Shown here in pieces: positions 22,995 to 30,411 of a stretch of DNA of 49,132 nucleotides. Source of the DNA: Akkermansiaceae bacterium. GTDB lineage: Bacteria; Verrucomicrobiota; Verrucomicrobiia; Verrucomicrobiales; Akkermansiaceae. The notes beneath the pieces are model-generated. The model was not told the DNA's origin, searched no databases, and saw only the letters and a program-made list of their open reading frames with translations. The position numbers and the translations under genes were made by a program. The stretch lies in the NCBI GenBank assembly GCA_023301765.1, contig JALZUC010000053.1, positions 1 through 49,132 on the forward strand, written 5' to 3'. Position 1 is the stretch's first letter. Every line of letters begins with the position of its first letter.

Positions 22995-24308
22995 CTATTT
23001 TTCCAGCACAATGACGCACTCTAGGTGTCTTGTTTGTGGAAAGAGGTCAAATGGCTGGACGGCAGTGAGCTTATAGCCCGCTGTCATAAACTCTTTGAGG
23101 TCGCGCATCTGAGTGGCGGGGTTACAGGAGACGTAGACTACTTTATTAGGGTTGAAGGTGAAGAGCTGGGTGAGGAACTCTTCGTTGCAGCCTTTACGTG
23201 GGGGGTCTATGAGGACCGTGGTTTCTGAGGCAGGGAAGGAGATATCAGAAAAGATGGCTTCGGCGCTGGAGGCAAGGAAGCTGGTATTGGTAATGTTGTT
23301 AAGGTCAGCATTTTTCTGAGCCCATTCTGCGGCGGTTTCACTGACTTCTACGCCGGCTACTTTTTCAAATTTGTGGGAGAGGCAGAGTGAGAAAAGCCCG
23401 GAGCCGCAGTAGGCGTCTACTAAGTATTTAGAGCCACCCGCTGAGGCTTGATTAGCTACGTAGCCGGTGAAGGCTGGGAGGATGTAAGGGTTATTTTGGA
23501 AAAAGTCACCAGCGAGGAAGTTGAAAGTGATTTCTCCTGCGTCTGTGGTGACGCGTTCACAGATGGTATGCCGGTGATTGGTTTCTACAAAGGCGGGAGC
23601 GTCTGGCTGTAGACCACAGCTGCGGCGCAGAAGTAGGGTGGCGTCCTTTTTATATGCTTTGGCATTGGCGCGTGTTTGCTCACGTATTTCAGGTAGGGCG
23701 GTGTTGATTTCCTTCATGGCGATGGGGCAATGAGGGACGTCTACGAGGTGGCTACGCTGGCCGGAGAGGAGAAAGCCGATATCACCTATTTTACCATCGC
23801 GTGGGCGTTTGAAGTGAGGTGTGATCTTTGAGCGGTAGGCCCACTCTACTGGGGATGGGATAGCGGGTGCGCATTCTGTTTCCACACCAGCCATGTGTTT
23901 GAGAAGTTCCTCTACTTGGCGGGTTTTCCACTGGAGTTGCTTTTCGTAGGATAGGTGCTGGTACTGGCAGCCGCCACATTTTCCAAAGAGTTCACATTTG
24001 GGCTCAAGGCGGTCTGGGGAGGGCTTCAGAACCTTGACTAGGTCTGCTTGGCTGTGGCTTTTGTCATTACGGAAGATACGAGCTAGCACTTTTTCGCCCG
24101 GGAGGGTGTGTGGAATAAAGACGACCCAGCCTAGATTTTCCGTGGGCTTAGTAACTACTCCGGGGATGTTAGAGGTAAAGCCAGTATCTTCAGCTTCCAC
24201 CTGAACGCGAGCTATCCCCACACCTAGATTGGAAAGGCTATTAATCTCTACTTCGATTTCTTGATGGTAATCAAATGGGTGAGGGTTAAATTTCTTAGGC
24301 TTGCGCAT
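22995..24308 (-). CDS. rlmD: 23S rRNA (uracil-C5)-methyltransferase, RlmD/RumA type
   Basis: A 437-residue SAM-dependent RNA methyltransferase. It has an N-terminal TRAM-like domain (HQEIEVEINSLSNLGVGIAR), the iron-sulfur Cys cluster CELFGKCGGCQYQ with a fourth Cys in HCPIAMKE, SAM motif VDAYCGSGLFSLCL, DPPRKGCNE, and the catalytic VVYVSCNPATQMRDL. RlmD methylates U1939 of 23S rRNA; other TrmA-family specificities (RlmC, TrmA) cannot be excluded. I chose ATG 24308 over 24350 because the conserved part starts soon after. A related gene fragment lies on the other side of the island at 19746. Confidence 0.9.
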   Translation of the reverse strand: MRKPKKFNPHPFDYHQEIEVEINSLSNLGVGIARVQVEAEDTGFTSNIPGVVTKPTENLGWVVFIPHTLPGEKVLARIFRNDKSHSQADLVKVLKPSPDRLEPKCELFGKCGGCQYQHLSYEKQLQWKTRQVEELLKHMAGVETECAPAIPSPVEWAYRSKITPHFKRPRDGKIGDIGFLLSGQRSHLVDVPHCPIAMKEINTALPEIREQTRANAKAYKKDATLLLRRSCGLQPDAPAFVETNHRHTICERVTTDAGEITFNFLAGDFFQNNPYILPAFTGYVANQASAGGSKYLVDAYCGSGLFSLCLSHKFEKVAGVEVSETAAEWAQKNADLNNITNTSFLASSAEAIFSDISFPASETTVLIDPPRKGCNEEFLTQLFTFNPNKVVYVSCNPATQMRDLKEFMTAGYKLTAVQPFDLFPQTRHLECVIVLEK

Positions 24309-24421
24309 GGCTGTGTGTATGTCGCTAATGGGGAGGGAACCCAATCTCAAAGTGGTGGATGGGTGAAATTTTTACATCCAGGGCTGGTCGAATAGCTGAG
24401 AAGGTGTAATCTGTAAGAGCT

Positions 24422-24832
24422 ATGAAATCACTCTATTTACTCTCTGTGCCTCTGATTTTAGCCGTTTCAGCGACTCATGCTGCTCAGGCGGAGAAGGATG
24501 TGTGGTATAATGCTGCTGGCAAGGTGTTTAAGGTTACCTTGGCTGAAGGGGAGCGTGTGGCTTATGTGCCAGGGTGGAAACAGCGTGAAAATGCACGGCT
24601 GGAGGCACAGCGTAACGGGGCTTATGTCAGCCGTTTGCGGAGCTCGAGAGGTAGCCGATATAGTGATTATTATGGTTCCTATTACTCAGGGCCATTTTAT
24701 TATGGGTCTGGTAGAGGATTTAACCGCTTTAGCCGCACTAGTATTAGATCTAGTGGGCGTTCATCGTTTGGCTCCCGTGGAGGATTACGAGCTAGCTATG
24801 GCAGTAGCAGCTTCTTTTTGAGAGTGAGGTAG
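24422..24832 (+). CDS. Exported Ser/Gly/Arg/Tyr-rich protein (136 aa)
   Basis: A signal peptide (MKSLYLLSVPLILAVSATHA) is followed by a short ordered segment (DVWYNAAGKVFKVTLAEGER) and a low-complexity C-terminal half rich in Ser, Gly, Arg, Tyr and Phe (for example SDYYGSYYSGPFYYGSGRG). The composition suggests a disordered, perhaps envelope-associated or adhesive protein; I do not recognise a family. It is divergent from rlmD, and the ATG lies 113 bp from its start. Confidence 0.65.
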   Translation: MKSLYLLSVPLILAVSATHAAQAEKDVWYNAAGKVFKVTLAEGERVAYVPGWKQRENARLEAQRNGAYVSRLRSSRGSRYSDYYGSYYSGPFYYGSGRGFNRFSRTSIRSSGRSSFGSRGGLRASYGSSSFFLRVR

Positions 24833-24863
24833 CTAGATGGCCTTTGCTGTGGTTTGACCTTGG

Positions 24864-25262
24864 TTATTCCGTAGGAAAAAGATCATCTTCTGGTGCCGGA
24901 GTGTCGATAGATGGCACGATTGGGCTGTTAGGATCAATGGTCGGGATTTGTAAACTAGGGATTTCTGGGTCTGGTATTTTGCTACCTATGGCAGATTGAG
25001 CACCGTCGGCTAGTTGTTCACTACTTGGTAGGTTTGTATCCTGTGTGGGTGTGAGGAAAGCTGAGCTAAGGTCAGTGGGTGTCTTTCTTACTGACGCGGG
25101 TGCTGGTATATGCTTTGGCTTAGCAACTAAGGGGATGCTGCGTTTTACTTTTTTAATAACGGGCTTTTTAACACGTGTACGTTCATGGGGGAATCTGTGC
25201 ATTTCTGGGTCACATGAGACGAATAGGAGGCTGAGTAGTGGCAGGAGAGTGATTTTATTCAT
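24864..25262 (-). CDS. Proline-rich lipoprotein (132 aa)
   Basis: The N-terminus LLPLLSLLFVSC fits a lipoprotein signal with Cys17 as lipidation site. The mature part is basic near the anchor (RTRVKKPVIKKVKRS) and then Pro/Ser/Asp-rich and acidic (DPEIPSLQIPTIDPNSPIVP), probably extended and disordered. Such a chain could span periplasm or peptidoglycan, but no function can be assigned. It converges on the secreted-protein gene at 24422. Confidence 0.65.
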   Translation of the reverse strand: MNKITLLPLLSLLFVSCDPEMHRFPHERTRVKKPVIKKVKRSIPLVAKPKHIPAPASVRKTPTDLSSAFLTPTQDTNLPSSEQLADGAQSAIGSKIPDPEIPSLQIPTIDPNSPIVPSIDTPAPEDDLFPTE

Positions 25263-25332
25263 AATGAAAGGGAGAAAGGGTTACTTTCGATACAATTTAT
25301 ATGGTGATCCGGAGGTGATAATCTAGAAGATA

Positions 25333-25370
25333 AAAATAAGCGACCGGTCTACCGATCGCTTATTTTTTTA
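25333..25370 (-). terminator. Bidirectional intrinsic terminator after the desaturase gene
   Basis: An 11-bp stem AAAATAAGCGA/TCGCTTATTTT (25333-25343, 25356-25366) continues past one mismatch into CGGT/ACCG. T-rich runs occur on both sides, so it can work on either strand; on the minus strand it follows the desaturase stop by about 37 bp. Confidence 0.9.
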
Positions 25371-25406
25371 AATTGGTGTAGTTATCTGGTGGTTGTTAGC
25401 TTTTAT

Positions 25407-26510
25407 CTAAGCTGCTTTGTGGGTGCGCTTCATACTGGCTATGTGGCGTACTAGCTGGCGCGTTTCCTGCTGCCATTTGTTAAGAGCATTACGAGAAACA
25501 TCTACTTTACCTGATATGGCTTGTTCTAGCTCTGTGTAGCTTTCAGAGAGGCGCTGGGAGAAGTTGTTCAGTAGCTCATTAGCTTTGGCGCAGATAGGTG
25601 CATCAGCCTCCATGGCTGTCATGCGCTCTGCCTGACGGCCAGCTTCGCGCATTTCTGCGAGGAGGATTCGTTCATCTGAAACCCGGCGTAGGCCGGTGGT
25701 GAGGCCTAGCTTGGATAGTAACCAGATCATCCATTTAGTTGGGTCAAACTGCCATGGCTTTACGCCGTTACGGTAGTCGTGCTGAAAAGCGTGGTGGTAG
25801 TTATGGTAGCCTTCACCGCAGGTGAAAACGGCCATAATGGCGGAGTCACGCGCAGAGTTATCAGTATTGTATGGGCGCTTACCGATGGTGTGACAGAGTG
25901 AGTTAATAAAGAATGTGCAGTGCTGCACACAGACTACGCGGAGAATACCTGCGAAGAGGAAGCCTCCTAGGGCACCTACGCCACCGTTCCAGAAGTAGCC
26001 AATGACAGCTGGTAGGATGAGGCCAATGATGAGGCCGATCCAGTGCACGTATTTGTGCTGCCACATTACGAGTTTGTCTTTAAGGAGGTCATTAACGTTA
26101 TCCATGGGTGGCTCTGGCTTGAGCTTAAACATTAGCCATCCGATGTGTGCCCACATAAAGCCTTTGGAGATATCATATGGGTCGTCATCATGATCCACAT
26201 GTTTATGGTGTAGGCGGTGGTCTGCACACCAGTCCAAACAGGAGTTTTCAAAGGCACAGGCGCCAAAGATGAGGGTGTAGAGCTTTACGGGCCATTTTGC
26301 CTTAAATGATAGGTGTGAGAAGAGGCGGTGGTAGCCGAGGGTGATACTCATTGTTGATGAGATGGCGTAGAAGAAAAACATACTGTACTGGAACCAATCC
26401 ATATCAAATTTGTAGATGTATATGGGAACGCCAATGAGGGCGGTCAAGGCAGTGCCAATGAGAAAGATACTGGTGATCCAGTTAACGCGATCGAAGGGGA
26501 TACGATACAT
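25407..26510 (-). CDS. Membrane fatty-acyl desaturase (acyl-CoA delta-9 type)
   Basis: A 367-residue integral membrane di-iron enzyme with all three His boxes: HRLFSH (HxxxxH), DHRLHHKHVDHDDDPYD (HxxHH) and GEGYHNYHH (HxxHH). It should insert a cis double bond in saturated acyl chains using O2, adjusting membrane fluidity. Hydrophobic segments flank the His boxes as expected. The last 100 residues form a charged helical extension (QAERMTAMEADAPICAKANE) longer than typical. ATG 26510 is preferred to a TTG at 26537. It is followed by a strong terminator. Confidence 0.93.
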   Translation of the reverse strand: MYRIPFDRVNWITSIFLIGTALTALIGVPIYIYKFDMDWFQYSMFFFYAISSTMSITLGYHRLFSHLSFKAKWPVKLYTLIFGACAFENSCLDWCADHRLHHKHVDHDDDPYDISKGFMWAHIGWLMFKLKPEPPMDNVNDLLKDKLVMWQHKYVHWIGLIIGLILPAVIGYFWNGGVGALGGFLFAGILRVVCVQHCTFFINSLCHTIGKRPYNTDNSARDSAIMAVFTCGEGYHNYHHAFQHDYRNGVKPWQFDPTKWMIWLLSKLGLTTGLRRVSDERILLAEMREAGRQAERMTAMEADAPICAKANELLNNFSQRLSESYTELEQAISGKVDVSRNALNKWQQETRQLVRHIASMKRTHKAA

Positions 26511-26766
26511 AAAATTATTAGTGTTTTTGGGTCTCAAAGTAAGTGAGACTCGAGTTATTGATTGCTCAGGAAATGTGTAAGCGACAGGAGTGAAGAAATT
26601 GGTAGCGGCTTATAAGCTGGGAATCAGGCTCCGTCAAGCCAAGTCTGAACTGCTAACCGATGATAGCGGGGTAGAGTTACGATTTTAGTTGAAACTATGG
26701 GGCTACGGTTTTGATAATGCGTATATTTAAGGTTATTTACGTGTGTTTACAGGGAGTCTTTCAGTG

Positions 26767-27489
26767 TTAGTTCCGTTTCCAGATGGTAATTAGTGATACC
26801 GTCCATTGGAATTTACGTGCGGTCTCACGGATGAGAAAGGGTTCGTCATGCTGTGAAATGAGGGAAAATGATCCGCTGAGTTGTTTTTTTAACCAGCTAA
26901 ATGTATCTTGATCTGGCTGTTTGTCCGGCGCGGTGAATTCATCTAGCCATGTGCATGGGGTGGCGAGGACGAGGTGGCCACTGGGTTTAACGAGGTCTGG
27001 GAGCCGGTGTAGCAGTTTCTGTGGTTCTGGTAGTCTGCAGATGAGGTTAGCGGCGTGCACACGGTCAAATGACCCGAGATCTTCAGGCAGATTCATGGCA
27101 TCTCCTTGGAAGAAGCTGACATTTTCAGGTTGAGAGCCTTTTGGTAGTTTGGCGGTGGCTGGTGTAGTCTGGTTTCCGGTGACTAGCATGGGGTAGTCTA
27201 TGTGGCCCTTTGTGCGCATTTCTTCTGCGGCGGCAATAAAGCTATGAGAGAAGTCCATGCCTTGTACTTCATCACAGTCTTTGCTGAGTTCAAAGGTGGA
27301 GCGCCCTACGGCACAGCCTAGATCTAGTGCGCGGGTGCCTCTTTCCTTGGGGAAATAACCGACGGTGCGCTCTGGAAAGCCGATGGCGTCCTTAGGTCCG
27401 AAGCTCCAGGGCATGAGTTCCTGATTATTTCCGTAGTGCATAAGGAGGTACTCGCTGAGGAGCTGATCAGATTCGTAGACGTCAGACAT
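26767..27489 (-). CDS. Putative 4-mercaptohistidine N1-methyltransferase (OvoA C-terminal type)
   Basis: The 240-residue protein matches the stand-alone version of the OvoA C-terminal methyltransferase: SDQLLSEYLLMHYGNN at the start, ALDLGCAVGRSTFELS as SAM motif I, GMDFSHSFIAAAEEM, and the ending FQWTVSLITIWKRN, equivalent to the family's W-T-V-x-x-x-x-x-W-x-R close. In ovothiol A synthesis this step methylates the imidazole of 5-thiohistidine. The sulfoxide synthase/lyase partners (OvoA core, OvoB) are not in the window, so the link to ovothiol rests on family knowledge. Confidence 0.8.
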   Translation of the reverse strand: MSDVYESDQLLSEYLLMHYGNNQELMPWSFGPKDAIGFPERTVGYFPKERGTRALDLGCAVGRSTFELSKDCDEVQGMDFSHSFIAAAEEMRTKGHIDYPMLVTGNQTTPATAKLPKGSQPENVSFFQGDAMNLPEDLGSFDRVHAANLICRLPEPQKLLHRLPDLVKPSGHLVLATPCTWLDEFTAPDKQPDQDTFSWLKKQLSGSFSLISQHDEPFLIRETARKFQWTVSLITIWKRN

Positions 27490-27694
27490 GGGAAGAAGTT
27501 AGAAATGTTGGGTGAAGAAGCAAGTGATAATAATTATAGGTAATTAGGGGTGTTACTTAGGGTGTTATAATTACTGAGGTGTGTGTTTCTCATTACCTAT
27601 CATATTTTTACTGATGAGAGAGGGGGTGAGTTTTAATTTTTAGGCTCAATACTCTTGCGCTGACTGAGGGGCTGGGGTTGTCTCTGGCTACCGT

Positions 27695-28912
27695 ATGAAT
27701 GAGAGCAGTGATATTGGCCAGCAGAGACGGACGTTTCTTTTGGAATTATTACGTTCTGTGCCTCAGGGATTTATAGAAACTTCGGGCACTACCTTTGCGA
27801 TGTATGTGGCTATTAGGTTTTTTGATGTGCCTGTGGCGATGAAGATGATCATCGCCGGAGCGGGTAGCTTAGGTTTGTTGCTTAGTTTGTTTACCATACA
27901 GATTGTTAGGCGGCTTGGTTGTTCCGTGAATATGGCGTCGGTAGTGGTTTGGGTAGGTGCAGCGGGGGGATTTGGCACTGCCGCTTTGTCTGGTGGGAGT
28001 GCACTTGTTTATGTAATAGGGATCTGTATGGCGGCGATGCTACTGATGGTGGGTATGCCGCTAATGTCTCAGATTTATCGTAAGCATTATCCTAATAGAG
28101 CTAGAGGGAAGCTGTATTCCATCGCTGGTGTGGTGAGGGCAGTGACGGCGGCGGTAGCCGGTGTGGGTGTGGGGGTGTGGCTGACTCAACGGGGGACGGA
28201 TTTCCACTCCTTGTTTTGGTTTTATGCTACTTGCTGTTTATTGATGGCGTTGTGTGTATTTTCAATGGCTCGTGTGGAGCTACGGAGGGCTAGTTCATTA
28301 AGGCTTTTTGATGCATTTGGGCATGTATCACGGGATGCAAAGTTTAGGAAGTTACTGATTTCCTGGATGGTATTAGGTATGGGGAATTTAATATCATTTG
28401 CGCTGTTTGTGGAGTTTATTACTAATCCTGAATACGGGTTTGCACTAGATGCCAAACGAGTGGGAATGATAACTAGCACCATTCCTATGTTGGTGGTGAT
28501 TGTGTGTGTGGTGCCGTGGGGTATGGTTTTTGATAAATTGCCGTTTTACCGTGTGCGTGTGCTGATAAATGCTTTTTTCTTTATCGGAATGCTGACTTAT
28601 TACTTGGGGGGCTCTTATCTGACACTTTGTATTGGTATGGTATTCCACGGTCTGGGGCGCTCCGGAGGTAATGTGCTATGGAGTCTATGGGTGACTAAGT
28701 TTTCCAATGAGGAAAATGTGGGGGAGTATATGAGTGTTCATACTAGCTTTACGGGTATGCGCGGTGTGCTGGCACCTGTGATCGCATTTTCCGTAGCTGG
28801 AACGATGGGCCCAAGTACTGTGGCAATAGCTGGTGCTACGCTGGTGCTTATTTCATCTCTGATGTTAGTTCCAGAAATGTTAGCCGAGTGTAAGCCTAAG
28901 ATTGAGACTTAG
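27695..28912 (+). CDS. MFS transporter
   Basis: A 405-residue protein with about twelve hydrophobic segments and a central cytoplasmic loop (SMARVELRRASSLRLFDAFG). The loop after TM2 (QIVRRLGCSVN) and a similar one later (FDKLPFYRVRVLIN) correspond to the MFS repeat between the second and third helices of each half. No substrate motif can be read. It stands alone, divergent from the methyltransferase gene and converging on the lipase gene, whose stop lies 9 bp beyond its own. Confidence 0.8.
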   Translation: MNESSDIGQQRRTFLLELLRSVPQGFIETSGTTFAMYVAIRFFDVPVAMKMIIAGAGSLGLLLSLFTIQIVRRLGCSVNMASVVVWVGAAGGFGTAALSGGSALVYVIGICMAAMLLMVGMPLMSQIYRKHYPNRARGKLYSIAGVVRAVTAAVAGVGVGVWLTQRGTDFHSLFWFYATCCLLMALCVFSMARVELRRASSLRLFDAFGHVSRDAKFRKLLISWMVLGMGNLISFALFVEFITNPEYGFALDAKRVGMITSTIPMLVVIVCVVPWGMVFDKLPFYRVRVLINAFFFIGMLTYYLGGSYLTLCIGMVFHGLGRSGGNVLWSLWVTKFSNEENVGEYMSVHTSFTGMRGVLAPVIAFSVAGTMGPSTVAIAGATLVLISSLMLVPEMLAECKPKIET

Positions 28913-28921
28913 GAGTGGTTC

Positions 28922-30382
28922 TTACTTTGGCTCTGTAAGTAGCTGGTAGAGGACATTATCAGTAAATGCCTGACTGGTGGTGAGGCCGAGGTGTTCTTCT
29001 GGAAGAAAGGTAACACGGTGAAAGCGAATTGGGGACTGGAGGCGGATGGATGGTTTATCAGCCCCTACTCGCTGGTCAGCTAGAGTGCTGGAGCGTATAA
29101 CCGTGCCATCACCAGGCCGGAAGTCATTATCGATACGTTTATTTTCTACGAGATCATATTTAATCTGGCGTGAGGTGCTGGTGGCATCTCCAGCGACCAG
29201 TGAGATACGAAGCCCCTTAGGTGGTGTGGCAGGCCTATCGATAGAGCGGTGAAACTGGTTAGCTCTACTGAGACAGCGGCGCAGGTGGGCTGCAGCTATT
29301 TTTTCACGTTCTGCAGGGGATGTTACGCCCGGTAGAAGTGCTGCGAGGGTGTCTTTTTCAGATGCGTTATGTATTCCCCAGCGCTGGCGTTCCCAGAGTG
29401 TAGGATCATAGATATCGAGTACGGAGTCATCGGCATTATTAAGTACCGGCTTATGACGTGTACGAGGCATAAGCTCGTAGAGTGAGGGGTAGCTACCGAG
29501 TACGGCACGTGGGAATTTGGGTAAATTTACACCGAGTAATACTCTCTGCCATGTGGGGATGAGGTTTTGCCCTTCGAGGAGGTCATTAAAGGCATAAATA
29601 CTACCGGAGTTAGGCGAGCCTACCATGATGAGCTGGTCTACGTGTCTAGCTCCAGCCCAGTTGAGTTTGGGTAATGAGCCGTCTTCTGGTAGGTTTTGCT
29701 GTCCGTGGCGGAGGTAGTAACGTGCGAGGATGCCGCCCATGGAGTGTGCTACGATATCGAATTTTACATTCTTCCGCTTTACTCCGCGAAGTTCTAGAGA
29801 TTTTGCCTGAACGTATTTCTTTTTTTCTAATATGAAGCGGTGAAGTGCTGCGGCATTTTCTGCATTTGATAAACGCCAATCGTAATCAAACTGGAAGCAG
29901 GTAAAGTGATCTTTTCCCCAGTTTACATCACTGTAGGTCAGGTCTTCATCAGTATAGCCGCCAGCGCCGAGTGTTTTGAGGACATTGGCATAGGCTTTCT
30001 GTTTGAAAGGAACGCCTAGAGCACGGAATTTGATCGATGATAGTGCGCCATTGGGAATCCCTGTGGTACTCTGATTAGTGCCGTGTAGCGGCAGTGCCAG
30101 GAGGGGTAGGTTTTCAGGTTTTTTTAGGTTGATGTAATTATTATCATAAACTCCCCATATGGACTTTTGGGTAACGGAATCTATTAGGTTAGATCCTAGT
30201 ATGCCTGGGATTACAATGACTGGATTAATCTCAGTATCGTGGCTCTTAGCCGCCTTACTGTAGATTTTATTTAGATTTACCTTTGGTTTTTCTGAAACTA
30301 GCGAACAACCAAACGTTATGAAAACACCAGCCGCAGTAAACGACTTAATCAGTATTCTACTAGCGGCGTGATGTATGAACAT
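28922..30382 (-). CDS. LCAT/PDAT-family lipase-acyltransferase lipoprotein
   Basis: The N-terminus carries a lipoprotein signal (AAGVFITFGC, Cys26). The fold is alpha/beta hydrolase: oxyanion segment VIVIPGILGSNLID, then FDYDWRLSNAENAAAL (the DWR motif typical of LCAT proteins), and nucleophile elbow DIVAHSMGGILARYYL. The catalytic Asp and His are probably in FRPGDGTV and near FLPEEHLGL. It would hydrolyse or transfer acyl groups of lipids in the envelope. It is the last gene of a tight minus-strand run with the flavoprotein fusion, malic enzyme and gdhA (gaps 29, 21, 26 bp). Confidence 0.85.
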   Translation of the reverse strand: MFIHHAASRILIKSFTAAGVFITFGCSLVSEKPKVNLNKIYSKAAKSHDTEINPVIVIPGILGSNLIDSVTQKSIWGVYDNNYINLKKPENLPLLALPLHGTNQSTTGIPNGALSSIKFRALGVPFKQKAYANVLKTLGAGGYTDEDLTYSDVNWGKDHFTCFQFDYDWRLSNAENAAALHRFILEKKKYVQAKSLELRGVKRKNVKFDIVAHSMGGILARYYLRHGQQNLPEDGSLPKLNWAGARHVDQLIMVGSPNSGSIYAFNDLLEGQNLIPTWQRVLLGVNLPKFPRAVLGSYPSLYELMPRTRHKPVLNNADDSVLDIYDPTLWERQRWGIHNASEKDTLAALLPGVTSPAEREKIAAAHLRRCLSRANQFHRSIDRPATPPKGLRISLVAGDATSTSRQIKYDLVENKRIDNDFRPGDGTVIRSSTLADQRVGADKPSIRLQSPIRFHRVTFLPEEHLGLTTSQAFTDNVLYQLLTEPK

Positions 30383-30411
30383 AATATGAGTGGTGGGGGG
30401 TAATGTGAGGT

